From Ciona savignyi (lineage: Eukaryota; Chordata; Ascidiacea; Phlebobranchia; Cionidae), in assembly GCA_000149265.1 (NCBI GenBank), contig CH002874.1, forward strand, positions 101,800 to 165,799: a stretch of DNA of 64,000 bases, read 5' to 3'. The translations under genes were made by a program, and so were the position numbers. Every line of letters begins with the position of its first letter. The first letter of the stretch is position 1. The notes below the pieces were generated by a model that worked only from the letters and a program-made list of their open reading frames with translations, did not search any database and was not told where the DNA came from. Positions 24,632 to 38,000 of this stretch are shown piece by piece.

Positions 24632-25417
24632 TTTAGTGACAATTCGCAGCGGAGCGTTCGAACAGTAGCAATATACTTTTTCGTGTTCTTTAATTGTCGA
24701 CGTTTGATACTAAAAGAAACAAAGATTTAAATCAGCCTTTAATACTCTAACGAGTCTAACCAATAAATTTTTCGATGCGTAATAGTAATTAAGCGTTATA
24801 AGCAAACCACAGGCGCCAAAAAAGGAAATATGGCAGTTGAAGTAGTAAGATGTGTACACTATTTTACTCATAAACTATGAACGAACTTGGTCAATTGCGG
24901 CCAGGTTTATAATCTGGTTGGTTGTATTTGGCCCTTCAGTTATTAAGGTTGCACACTTCCGATTTGCAACATAAACTCAGAATTTATTATCACAACAATA
25001 AATCATTTGATTTTGTACTTACTGGTGTGACATGACAATACATATTCTCGCGTAAAGTTTGTAAACAAAATGGAAATAGTTTATTACGTAATTACAAAAC
25101 TTTCCTTGAGTAAATACATTTTGTGGTTAATATTTCTAAAATATCACATATACTATATGCTAGATTTCCATGTAATTAAGCAAATATTTTAACTTTTAAA
25201 ACTCTCTAGCTTGACAGGTTGATGGACAATTTCGCGGACAATTTCACGAGGTTAATTCGTCCTGGTTGAGTTTTGTATGCAAATCTTTTATTGCCTGGGC
25301 AAAATCCGGTCATTACGTCACAAGTTGAGTGTGTTAATGTCATAAACACCCTCATGTCACGTAGAAAAATACAATCAAAACTTGGTTATCTCTTCAAAAA
25401 CATAAATTGGCGTCAAA

Positions 25418-28400
25418 ATGAGTGACGAAGACCGTACGAACGAGTATTTAATCGACAGCAGTTTAGCTGAAGAAACAGTAGAGTGCCGAAGAAATGGCTA
25501 TGTGCTTACGGGTAAGTTTCTCGGACAAGGAGCATACGCAAAGGTATACCTTGGTCAAGCAATCCCGGAAACGGCAAAAACAAATAACAAACTACGACAG
25601 CTGCTTACCAAACAGAGGGATTGCAGGGTAAGATTTTATTTTGTTGTAAAATAACACAAATGCACCATATTGGAAATTTAGAAAGTTTACCCCCTAATAT
25701 TAGAAAGTTTCCCCTTTATATATTGACAGGTGTCTATATATGTAGCTACATTGGCCTATATCCTATCTCCCTGTTTTAATTTTAGGTGGCAATTAAAATC
25801 ATTAGCACGACTTCTACGCCTGATATTTACATTACCAAATTTCTACCACGTGAGGTCGCCACGATGAATAGATGTTTCTCACACAACAACGTGGTAAGTG
25901 AAAATTTGATAAAACCCGAAAAGTATAATAGTCACATTCGGGCTGATTGATCGTATCACGATTCGACCAGTCGGACCACGGAACGTTCCGAAGTATTCTG
26001 ATCGAAAAGTGATAGTTCCTGGCCACTAAACTCGAATCCAAGTTTAAAATTAGTAGATCAAAAGTACAGTTATAAATCAATGGTAATTGTTAACCAAACC
26101 ATTAAATTTGGGCATCATTTGCGTATGGCAGGGACAAAATATTACAGAGCATTGAGAGCTTTGCTGGTAGGCTATCCTGGCCAAATGTAACACATTGTAA
26201 ATTTATACAACTGACAGAGATGTCAAAATTAATTTTAGATCCAACTTTTTGATGTCTTTGCAACCCAAAAGAGAGTTTACATGGTGCTGGAGTATGCCGA
26301 GTGTGGCGACCTTCTTACATTTATTAACAAATGTTACGCCAAAAAAGCGCAAGCCAACTGCTTGACCGAGGACAAAGCAAGAACAATGTTTAGAGATATC
26401 CTGGCGGGAGTAAACTTTATTCACTCCCGCGGAGTGGCGCACAGGTGACACTTGCACATTATTAGATTCGTTGTTCTGTTTAGTTACGTTATTTACAGCA
26501 AGTCATTAAAAAATTAAGAAGACTTAGTGAGGATTCTATTTCGTGTTCTAAACGTTGACCGGCAAAATTGCCCACCTGGTGACTGTGGTATAAACATGTT
26601 CGCTTAGTGATTTTAATGGATATTTTAATCTGTATGACTCATACTGGTCCGAGGCGTCTAATGAACTAACAATAGACCGGTATAGGTTATATCAAAATTG
26701 TTCTGGCATATTGCTATCTTTATAAACTACACCCAGCCCAGGTTTAGTAGACTCTGCCTCTTTATTATTGTGGAAATGAAAAAAAATACTCTGAACCGAC
26801 TATTGTATCTAAACTTGGCCATTTTGTTAAATATTCGTTTATAACATTTATAAAGCAAATTACTTTACACACAGAAATATAAAAATCACCAAGAGTTTGT
26901 AAAAAGGCAATTTAATCCTTAAATAGCTATACTTTGTTAACTACAGGGACCTAAAGTGCGAAAACATTTTGCTTGCGAAAGGAAATGTCGCTAAACTGAG
27001 CGATTTCGGGTTCGCAATCCAACCCAAGCAAAGCCGGGAGTTGTTGCGGACACACTGTGGGAGCTATGCGTACACTCCTCCCGAAATTCTTCGCCAACAG
27101 AAGTACGACGGGAAATTGGCTGATCTGTGGAGTCTGTAAGTGAAGCTGCAATAAAACGAGTAATTAAGTTAGTACAGACTTTTTAGTATAGTATAGCGAC
27201 TAGAAAGGTTCGATCGACTATTTAACAGCATATAATTGTTTTCACAGTGATAATGTGTAAGAGATAAGGCATACGTTTATTTGTTTGTATTTATTTTAAT
27301 ATATACACAGTAAAATAAGTTTTATATACACCTATATGCATTTTTAAAGTCTTATGAAAAAAAAACATAAAAAGGTTATAGCACTGTTATTCAAATGAAA
27401 TCGATAGCATAGTTTAGTTTAAACTAAAATAACGTCATTTTTGTGAAAGCAGACGTTTAAATGATATGTGAAAGCAGACGTTTAAATGATATAAACATTT
27501 GATTTTTTGTTGCCAAATCGGTGCAAAATATAAAAGGCATACTTAAAGTGCGCTTTGCAAAATGTATATTTATGCAATTTTATTACCAGCAATTTTTTCA
27601 GTGGCGTGATACTATTCGCAATGGTAAACGGTGGTTTACCTTTCAAAGCATCCACAGCAGAGGCTGTGCTCAAAGCGATGAAAAAACCGGTTTGCTTCAA
27701 AGTTTGTCTTTCAGCAGGTTTTTCTATTTTTATAAATTAGTTTAAAATATATCGGATAAAAATTAGTAACATGTTAACGATATAAATTTGCAACGGCATT
27801 TTAAAAACTGAATACAACCATCTTGGACATTAGGTATCTGTCAGTGTAGAACTGTCTGCGCTAAGATTAAAGTGTCGACTGCGCATGGCACCATATATGT
27901 TGTTGTGCATACGCAATTCAATTGTAAGCAGCAAACCTTAAAGCTTCGTAACCCGGCTCTTAATCACAGAATGCAAAGATTTAATACGTGGGCTGCTCAA
28001 AATGAAACCACACAGACGAATGTCTCTCGAAGACATGAAGGCACACGCGTGGATGAGGAGAAATATTCCACACAACTTACCAGACACCAAGGTTCCTATG
28101 AATATTAATGTCTATTTTGCGTACATTGAGGTATTTCAAAAAAGGATACCACTTGGATAGATACTCACTTATTGTCAGTGTAAAATGTTTCCTTGCGCCA
28201 TTTTTTGCCAGCAAAATCTGTGTATAGAAATTATGAATTAAATGTTTCCAAACTTTGGTTTATTATATAAAAGAAGAGTTGAATCTTAAATCCACAGCTA
28301 TTACCATATAATTTGCAGGCAATCGGCGACACCAATTTAAAGGAATTCCCCATTAATCCCTCACCCTTTGATTCCGCACCACCGATGAACGATGGTTCAA

Positions 28401-30519
28401 TTACCGGTGGGTTATGGTTAAACTTTTTTAACTATTGGGCGATTTTTTAACCATTTCACATTTTTAGGATTTGATCGACCGGAAACCGTACTTAAATACC
28501 TCCAGGAACGAATGGTGAAGTCCCGGTACCACTCTATAATCGACTTCCATAAAACGATGCGAGAAAAAGTGGATAAAACTGAGGCTCCTCTTGTTCTTAA
28601 CACTGTTAGAGACGACGGTCCGAAGCCAAAAACACCTCAGAAGAAAACAGCCACAACGTGCGGCCATTTACCGAAGCCCAAACCGAACATGCAACCTCGT
28701 ACTAACATTCCTAGCTCCGTTGAACCTCCGGAAATAAAGGTGAGGTGCAAGAAAAAACCTCCGCCAAGACTAGTGGAGGTAAACGAAGAAGGGGGGATGG
28801 TAGTGTGCGGGGGTTCACCTAAAACGTCATTACCCAAAGTTAACAAGACAAGGCTCGCCGCGACGAACGTTACTGTGAAATATCCCAAGATAACAGTGCC
28901 AGGTGATTGATATAGATACGAATACATACTTAAGTATTAATGTCCCTGAGGTGACAAAAATAAGTACTGTCAGAGAACAAACGTCAGCATTCTGTTGGTC
29001 GGAAAACTACAGTAGGTGGTTGTTTTGATATGAGATACGATACGCATAGTCGAAATATTACGTGCCATAACAGTTGGGTTGCGGAAGCTATCAAATTGTT
29101 TAATCAACTTGATCTAAAACTAAAAGAACATCTTCATCATATACAACTGTGTAATATTTCAGTAAACGCGATGGTGGGTCGAGGGAAACTAACGCTTGTG
29201 CTTGCAATACCGCCTTCTTTCCCATATTTAAACATGACTTACTCTGCCCAAACCTGAAAAGTCTGTTTTTAATTGTGTAATATTATTAGTATCGAAAATA
29301 ACCACCGAACATTCCAGATATAGTCACTGTGTTTACAAAAAATAATACATCGCGTAACATGGTCGTAGAAAATTGAATATTTACCCCACATAGCATATAT
29401 TTACAATAGAAGGTTCACAGAAAATGTTGGGCGATCGTTGTTCAAGCTTCGGTACGAACAGAAGCAAGCGGATAGCTCAACTCCATTGTCTCTAAGGAAA
29501 AGTGAGGTCGACTTAGTACAACCGAGGAAAGACAAAACTGGGCGTAAAACAACCGAACCGATTGCCTTCGCACAAAGGCCTGTCACTTCACCAAATGTCA
29601 TAAATATAAAAATAGACGAGGCAAGCAGCAGGCATGCGCGTCGAACAAAAGAGTCGACGAAAGACAAATTCCAAAGACTTACGTCATATGCAGGTTCGTG
29701 TTGCGCATGTTCTTGAAACAGCAGAATGAAAGGTGAGATATTTGACTAATATGTATATTGCACGTAGGTCCACAGCTGGTAAGTGTTCCACGGTCGGTAC
29801 CCGCGCCGCCGTCTGTTTCGCCAACGCAACTTGACCATGGAAAACCTCAATTCGGACCAGAAAGCATTCCTCCGCAAAAAATTAACACGATCGGACCCGA
29901 TATTGTGGCTCGCCCACCAAGGGATCGAAAGGACCGGAGTCAAATTGTAAAATACAAGCTAACATGCTCCCACGGGCACCGAAAGCGTTATGGTCCTCGA
30001 ATGTCAGTCAGTCCAACCAAGGGGTGCTCCACCAAACAAGAAGAGCAGTCGGCTCCCAGTATACCTGCTTCCCAGCCAGCAGCTACTTTTATGCAAGTTC
30101 AGCGGATACGGAATCGTGAGGCGAGAACTGTAAATTCTACTCGAGAAGATGAAGAAGAGTACAGGCCAAAGATCTCGGCTTGGGAAGCAAGAGGCGAATC
30201 GACCTCTCCAATGAGAAGAATCGGTTATGCAAAGAATATCGCAAAATGCTCGCGACAATCCGCAGCTTACCACTCGGCGAGAGAGTCGAATACACCTGAC
30301 TCAATTACGATTGAGGATTTCGTAGAAGGGTTAAATTACGCGTGTCTCCAAGAGCAGAGTAAACTGCTATACAAACGAACTCAAAAGGCGAAGAAAGTTC
30401 TCGAAATCGCAACCAACATGAAGCTCAACCATCCGTCTAAACGAGCATCACCACTACCGGTTTGTGGTCAAAGCGCTCATCGCGCAGAGTTCGTACTCCG
30501 GATGCGCTCGAAACGATGA
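25418..30519 (+). CDS. TSSK-like serine/threonine kinase with long carboxy-terminal extension
   Basis: Ten exons join in one frame (832 aa): 25418-25627, 25786-25893, 26239-26444, 26947-27135, 27602-27717, 27970-28091, 28319-28406, 28468-28902, 29421-29693 and 29768-30519. The kinase domain spans about residues 28-308. It has the glycine loop [12 protein letters not shown] lysine (about K74), FLPRE helix-C glutamate, HRDLKCEN (catalytic D about 176), DFGFA (about 194) and [11 protein letters not shown] in place of APE. HRDLKCEN with DFGFA and FLPRE point to the testis-specific kinase (TSSK) family, which acts in sperm formation. Family members are usually 270-370 aa, so the added tail of about 520 residues is unusual. 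The tail is basic and Ser/Pro-rich and starts with a short helical stretch ([16 protein letters not shown]). All catalytic residues are present. AATAAA follows the stop at once (30520s). Confidence 0.9.
27440..27492. repeat. Tandem 25-bp duplication in kinase intron 4
   Basis: The unit GTGAAAGCAGACGTTTAAAT plus GATAT occurs twice in a row with no mismatch, inside the intron between the fourth and fifth kinase exons. Confidence 0.8.
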
Positions 30520-31372
30520 AATAAAATGTCAACTTGTATTGACCCAGGATTGTCTCTATTTTCGCTCCATGCCAAGTTGCGATCCATTCATTTATATCAG
30601 TATACGAACGCACCACATATGGCTTTGAGGTTTCAAGCTCCGAAAACCTCTCATATATAATTAATTTACTGATGCGAAATCAGGGACATGTCATTAATCG
30701 ACTCTGTTGAAATTTGTAAACGAGTTTCGTAGATCAATATGTTAAAATTGGATTTATTTTTTTACATAGCGAAACTTACTTTAATATGTAGGTGTAGATA
30801 GCTAGGAATGGTATTACAATTAAGGCGACATAGGCTGGTTTTGTAAGGTTTTGTGTAAGTCGTTGTTAATAGTTTCAAAAAATTACATAAAAGCAAAGAC
30901 ATACCTATACCTGTCTAGGAACGCCGCGAATAAACTATACTTTCTACATTGCGCGACAGTAGACATATTGTCTGCTTATTGGCACTCTAGTTTTGTGACT
31001 TGGACAAAAAACTAGTTCACCAAAGATTAGACAATGCCCAAGTTTTTAAACTTTGTCAATACCCTGTTTTGAAACTTTAACTGTTGGAAGCTTTAGTTCG
31101 ACCCAATAAGTTTTTATGCTTACGTCGCACTAAACACACAAGAATTCGGGACTATTTTTTTATTTTAGAAAGGCAGTAACTCCGTGAACTAACGGTTAAC
31201 TCGGTATGTAAGGTGAAAGTTTGATCATTGAGAGATAAAAACTTACACATTTGGAACCGAAAGTTTGGAAATTAATCACAGTGCATACTAAAAACACAAT
31301 CAAAATAATGCTACAACCGAAACAACGATTCCTAAACTCGCGGATTAAGTGACGACCTTAAATCCCACCAAC

Positions 31373-31497
31373 CTGTCGGCATAAACTGTTCCAGAGGGCG
31401 GGCCAGCAGACGCTTGGTGACTTTTCCCACGGCCTAAAGATGCGGACAAAGCTAAGACCACGGGGTGCCAGCATTACCGCCATTGCCAATAGCAGCA
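31373..31497 (-). other. Exon-like island, function unknown
   Basis: On the minus strand a good acceptor (TTTTTATTTGACAG) is followed by 125 bp ending at CGACAG|GTTGGTGG, a fair donor. Only one frame is open. It starts with a hydrophobic run (LLLAMAVMLAPRGLSF) that includes ATG codons, then a Trp/Cys-bearing segment (RPWEKSPSVCWPALW). This would suit a signal-peptide exon of a small secreted protein. No following exon was identified; chance is a real alternative. Confidence 0.2.
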
Positions 31498-32031
31498 CTG
31501 TCAAATAAAAATCATTTTATTGAAAATGAGACGTCCAAGTTCAAATTTAGGATTGTTTAACATAGCCTATTTTTAACTTTCGAATATTTTAACTTCGTCC
31601 CTAAACTTAATATAGCATAACGTAAACAATCCCATGTAATTGGGACACTCTTAATGGTGCAAAAATGAATCTCGTTTCAACGGACATTAGTCATAATACC
31701 GCTTGTTGTTAAACGGCCCATTATAATATGCTGGGTTGAGGAAAAAGTGCCTTGCCCATGCACAACTACGCAGTAGGTTTGGGATATCCATAGGGCGGGG
31801 AAGACAAAAAACATGCCCGGTATATTCGTTGCTTGTGGGCTAATTTAAATCAAAGCTATGCCTTGAGTAAAGTTTAACTTACATATATAAATGCCATTTA
31901 GGCTGCTATATCTGCTCGTTTATGCTTAACAACCACAAGTAACTCATATTGAGTGCTTTTTATAAATTTACAAAGAAGCGCGATTATGACTAAAGAATGA
32001 GTAGAGTCGACTTTGTAATATATATGCTTAG

Positions 32032-32189
32032 ATTTATTTTATACAACTTATTTACTGTTAGATTTTATACAACTTATTAACTGTTAGATTTTATACAACG
32101 TATTTACTGTTAGATTTTATACAACTTATTTACTGTTAGATTTTATACAACTTATTTACTGTTAGATTTTATACAACTTATTCACTGAT
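32032..32189. repeat. 26-bp minisatellite, about six units
   Basis: The unit GTTAGATTTTATACAACTTA plus TTTACT repeats about six times with a few substitutions (for example CGTATT, TTAACT and TTCACT variants). Units are contiguous with no unique spacers. Confidence 0.95.
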
Positions 32190-34015
32190 ATATTTAAACC
32201 TGAAGAGTCGTTTTATCTCTGAACCTTTCCAATCTTCACCAACTGGGTGGTTAGGGCTATTCAATGAAACGAAGTATATTCTTGCAATTCTATCAGCACT
32301 TGGTATTTTTTCGCTAAACTTTTTAACCACTTCCTTATAAAAACAAAGTCCTCCTTTTTACGTACCAACTCGTTTTAGTGAAGCCTTTCAACACATGTGG
32401 ATTAATGATTCTGCTGAGTGCTTTGCGCGTTGAAATGCTGTTTCGTTTGAATTTGGCATTTATATGCGTTTTATTAGCGCTGCCCGTCTGTGCCGTTTAG
32501 CTTTTAAGCCAACGTGAAAAAAGTAATGCATGGGACTTACCCTAATCCGATGCACGACTACCGTGTAGTTGCGTATAGTTTCTTTATACTGGCGAGTTAA
32601 TTCCTTCAATCCAAATGCACTTAAACAATACCAATACAAGTAATCCGTATAACACGTAACGGTCAATGTGCATTAGGTTAATCACACCATTTAAATTTAA
32701 TAACCAAATAGCATAGTATAGAACAACTGCGATCTTTTGGGCGAAGTAGAAATTTCTTTAAAAGATTTAAGCCAATTCATATTATGATCCCGATAGTGTG
32801 TTGTATTTTTAAGTTGAACTGTTGCGAAAAACGATTCACGTTTTAGAAGGGCCGATAATCAAACCAACTACAGTTTATGCAATGTTTGATAAAAGTATGA
32901 AACTTTTAGGATTCAATCTTAACACTGTCATCGTTAATTTAAGATGTTGAAACATCTCCAGAATGAATCCTAAAGTTAACTACAGAGGTAGTTGAATTAC
33001 AAATAATTGCAAACACTAACTTAGGATATATTAATGCTAGAAATAAAAAAAACTTAAATATAACAACGTATTTGATTCCAGGTGTCACGATCATAGTCAT
33101 TTTTGTTTTCTGCCGGGTTTAATTTCGATGTCATACTGGGCTCGTCAGTAAGTCCGATTTTTATACGAAGTGGTATATTAGTCATTAACCATTTGGCTAC
33201 ACGACCGTTCTACAGTCATTGCAAATATTTTTTACGGGGCCTAGTTTCGATTCAAAGACGGACTCGTCTCTCAGTCAGTTTTTTTTATTTATAGAATTGT
33301 TATACGAATCGGTCGCGTTATATCATGCGGCCTCGCGACCGTTCATAATGATTTCCCTTTTTTAAATTATTGCAATTTTTTATTTTTATTTTTTTATTAA
33401 AATTGCACGCACAATGCACGGCGCAAAAAAAGACGATAACAGGGAAACAAGTCAAGTCAAAAGTCAAAAGGTTGCTATTTCAGGATAGAGCCCCATTTAA
33501 TGGCATGTTGTGTAATCTTATTTTTTTTCGGTATTTCAAATTCTGCCGTTTGAATTTTCATACATTCTTTAACAAACGCAGCAATCTTAGGTAAGCGGTT
33601 TGAAACACGTGATCGATATATACAAAAACGAGCACAAAGTAAAAGGCAGCAAATAAGAGGGTTATTTTCTATTCCAAATAAAAAATGTTTCATGCGACAT
33701 AAAAAAGGAATTCTAAGTTTAGAACTTATTCAATCCACAACATCGTTCCAAAAAAGCTTCGTAACAGGGCATTCACAAAACAAATGGATTAAATTTTCAG
33801 TAGAGTTATTACAAAAACCACTATTATTGCAAATACGGTCTTGGTTTTTCATACTTATTGGTGTAGCGACACCATGCGGTAACTAATTCTTTACAGACGG
33901 CATTTCTACGGACAATGCGTCAAATCTAAACTATTATTTTTGCAAGTTTATATTTACTGGAGAGAAACACGTTAACAAATATCTCAACAATAAAACTTAT
34001 TATATTTTATTATAA

Positions 34016-34090
34016 TAATAGGATACTTATGTTTATCCCCGTGAATTGGAAAACACAATAGTTAACACACGGGAAATTGTCAGGTTTTTT
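34016..34090 (-). mobile_element. SINE 3' fragment
   Basis: It matches the end of the common SINE (plus-strand text ATAGGATACTTATGTTTATC, CCCGTGAATTGGAAAAC, GTTAACACACGGG), without head or body. Confidence 0.6.
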
Positions 34091-35077
34091 TTTTTAGTTT
34101 AGTTTATTCGTTTTTTGCCCCAGTTTTTAAAAATGGCAAACGAATATAATCACGATACAGGAACGGGAAAAGACGGCAAAACGAACAGTCGTTAGAACAC
34201 GTCAGTAAAAAAGGATATAAATTAATGAATATAGCGGACGCGGCCGCCATACCTAGGTAAATGAACAATATTTAGCAATCGAAATTTAATTAAGACTAAA
34301 CAATTTAGAGCCCTGAAGAAGAGTGTGCGGTAAAGCGCGACCAGTACAGTGGGGGAGCCGGCTATAGGAGAAGGTGTGGCCCGAAAGCATGGACCAGAGT
34401 GAAAAAAGAAAAAAAACCTAAAATGAAATTCCACTAATGTCAGATGACACTATTAGTTTCAAGCACACTTACCGGGGCATATTTACATTAAATATTGTTA
34501 TTATAACACACAAATTGCATAACATTAATGCATTTGATTTATTACTTATTTAGGAGTGTGAAAAAGGAGCACTACATTAGTGCACCATAAATAACAAAAC
34601 AAAAGAACAAAACAAAACAAACAAAATGTTAAAGTAAATAAATAAGAAATAATAATAAATAGATAAATAAATAGCAAGCCAAAAAAGGGTTAGGTTACCA
34701 GAGCTATTGCATGAAATGCACGATACTTCTGATTTCCGTATGTTAACGGTGGAAATAATTCAAATTAAAGGAGTTGTGGTGGCAAATTGTTAACGATAAT
34801 TGCATTGTCATTGCTGCGTGTAGTTTGGTGTGGTGTTATGGGAATGAACTGTGTTTTAAAACAGTTAACATTGATCATAATTCAATAATAACGCTGGTAT
34901 AATCATTCCCGAAAATAAAATTCTTAACACTTTTTCTGATATGTACCAGCCTGTAAGCTTCATTTTAGTTAAATTATTAACCAAATTTGCTTTTATTTAA
35001 CTGGTAAACATTTGTACAAGACAGCGAATGCAGGTAGGTGAGCGAAGCATAAAGTTGTAAACAAAATCCAAGTCTAA

Positions 35078-38000
35078 ATGAAAAGCAAAGCAATAACGTG
35101 GATTGCAACTGAAATCTTGTTAGCAGTCGGTATCACACTTACAGCCATAGGGACAAGTTTTTTAGTGGTTTATCCACCGCAGCCGAAACAAGAGTCAAAT
35201 ACGGTCACTGAGAAAAATTCTGTAGAGTTTGACTTCAATAATCTCCGGGTAAGCAGTTGCGAGTTTTATGCATATATATAGACATACATTGCATATACCA
35301 ACCAACTAACACATTGTTATTGGGTATGTCGTGTTTTACGAGCCGAATAATATATTTAGTTAGTTAGGCAAGTGTATATTTTTTCGATTGATGAAATTGT
35401 AAAACAATGTTTCATAGTATACATATACAACACGATGCATTTTAATAATGGGACTATGGACATTTTTGGTGCTTAATGGTATATCACTCCGCGGATTAGT
35501 CCAACCGATCGTTTAACAACTAAAATCTATCGTTTTAGATTCGCTACAAAAGAGGCCAGCAAATTCATTTAACCACTTTGCTAAATCAAGCAGCAGATGG
35601 TTTGGGTCCGAGTGATGTGCTTCTAACAGGGGGTGTACCATGCGAGAATGACGACTTCGTTGTTTGCTCAACTTTCGAATATGTTGGCACTACTACAACT
35701 ACGATTGATTTAAGAGTAAAGAAAGTAGATGTAAGCATCAAATAGGCCTAGACCGATTGCATGAAGTTTGTCGCTGGATTTAATCGAGATGCACAATAAA
35801 GGTGTTTAGAACCGTCGTTTTTCTGCGATAAGAATAATTAGAAAACATTTTGTTCGTCCAATAATTGATTAGTTGAACTTAAAAGTAGGAAAGCCTCCAT
35901 GACTTACCATACAATGCAATAGCTTCGTAACTGGTCGGTGGGCAGGAGGTAATCTGACATTTGCGCGGACAAGTTTATCCATTCACTTGCATAAAACACA
36001 ATAACCTTTCCTATTTACATGTTTTCAGTTATCTGACGATTCGGCGGCGTGTTACGAGACATCATGGTTAAGTGAGAACGTCGACTTAACGATGACCGAT
36101 TGCTTTCCATTCTCTGGACTGGCTGATTGGTTTGGTGGCGCGGAAATGTATTACCAGGATTGGCCAATTAACGAGTTAGTTACGCGAAATTTAATTTAAT
36201 CATTAATAACCAACTAAATTTAGTCAGGCTACATTAGTTGGTTTGTGTTCCACGAGAGGTTGTTGGTCCAAACACACCTCCCAATTAACTTAATCGACGT
36301 TGTGTACTTCTCAAATATTGCCTAAAACTAGTGGTTTAGTTGTTGTACCAAATCTAAACAGAAATCTCTACTCACTAGAATAGCTCCAATAACCCCTCTG
36401 TGGCCGTCAGGTAATCGGACGATTACTCTTGTGAGATCGCTTCTTTACGTAATCGCGAGATAAATGTGACGACTGTGATAACTTCCACTGTATTTTCCCA
36501 ACAACAACATAAAACATGTCCGGCCCGGTGGTCTAGCGGTTAAGTGCGTCGCCTTTCAATCGAAAGGTTGCAGGTGCGAAACTGGTCGCTAGCTAGTCGG
36601 TTGTGTCCTTGGGCAAGGCACTTTACGGACATTGCCTGAACCCAGCGGATTAATGGGTTCTACCAAATTGAAGGAACGTGTCTATCATATACAACATACT
36701 GCAATAGCTCCGGTAACCCGACAATGGGCGCGAGGTGATATGACGATTGCCCGTGTGTTAACCACCTTGGTTTTCCCATTCACGGGGATAAACATGAATA
36801 TTCTATCTTCTATCTATCTAACATGAATATCCTATATTATATAGCAATAGCAGAATGCATGAAATGCGAATACAATAATTTTTTTTTAAATCCTTGTCCA
36901 TCGTGATGGCTCGTCAGCATAGCATGCCGGAAGGTGTTTGCGTCTTGGACTAGCGACTTTACGGCCGTAAAACACAAGAATAGCGTGTTTAACAGAAAAT
37001 GTATTGACTGTAACATATACAACACTCTTCAATAACTTGACTCTGTACATTGTCCGCTGACAAATTCTTCCCGACACGTTAATGACATGGTAGCGATGCT
37101 GTTACATTGTGTGTCTTAACTTTGACACTAGATATTTAAATTTGTTGACTTCTAAAGAAAGTTTATCAAATATACTACTGTACAAATGCCCGTTTTATGA
37201 TACCACACAATAGGCATCTGTGATGAATAACCGATCAATTAAAAACTGTTTTAAATGCTGACAATAAGTAAATTAGGTTACCCCCATTTTTTCTGTGCAT
37301 ACTTTTAAATTTCACAGCATCCATTGAATTGCAGCTGGTCAAAACAAATGTCATTCTTTCTTTCTGGCGACATGTTCTCCGATCCCCAACAGTACGGGTC
37401 AGTACTCGAAAGGTACTGGATATCATCACAGGGTGTTGCACTTTACGTCCAGCCTAACATCCCTCTGCATGTCAGCACTGAAAAACAACACATTTGTTTT
37501 AAAGGTAATCTGTTCGATCAGTTGGGATCATCAGCTAAAAGGTAGTGGGATCAAATGCAGCCGCTAGCTTGTCTATTGTATCCTGTCCAAGGAAGATATT
37601 GATAGTGGCCTGCACTCTGTAATTTGATGGGTTAAACACAAACTGTAGTAATTTTCCAACATATCTTACAAACTACAAAATGATTAGGGGGAAATTGCTG
37701 TGTCAGTTTAAAATTATGGTTTTTAATTCTTTTGTCCAAATCACTTTGACCGGTTAGTCTGGCGGTTAAATGCGTCGACTTGCAATCGAAAGGTTGCAGT
37801 TGCGAAACTGGTCACTAGCTAGTTGGTTGTGTCTTTAGGCAAGGCACTTTACGGACATTGCCTGAATCGAGCGGATTAATGGGTTTTACCAAATTGAAGG
37901 AATGTGTCTATTATACACAACACACTGCAATAGGTATGGTAACCCGACGGTAGGCGCAAGGTGATCTGACGATTGCCTGTGGGTTAACCCCCTTGGTTTT

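Larger units (their letters stand above)
30520..35077. other. Long non-coding stretch with repeats
   Basis: Beyond the kinase polyadenylation signal I find no confident gene. Contents: a GC-richer exon-like patch at 31373-31497 (listed), SINE scraps at about 31718-31765 and 34016-34090, and a 26-bp minisatellite at 32032-32189. A GC-rich block at about 34300-34395 contains a CCTGAAGAAG motif like those in retroelement 3' ends. An A-rich, simple-sequence run lies at 34595-34680. Open frames here are AT-biased and lack exon context. Confidence 0.5.

Noticed and set aside
32032..32189. CRISPR-like array
   Set aside because: Units are contiguous with no unique spacers, and the genome is animal; it is a minisatellite.
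36521..36600. Possible tRNA genes at SINE heads
   Set aside because: Box A/B-like sequence is present, but the cloverleaf is degenerate and always continues into the SINE body.
36632..36826. 64-codon frame resembling frames at 11494-11688, 23330-23545 and 60152-60379
   Set aside because: All are translations of the same SINE body; the shared peptide reflects repeat DNA, not a gene family.
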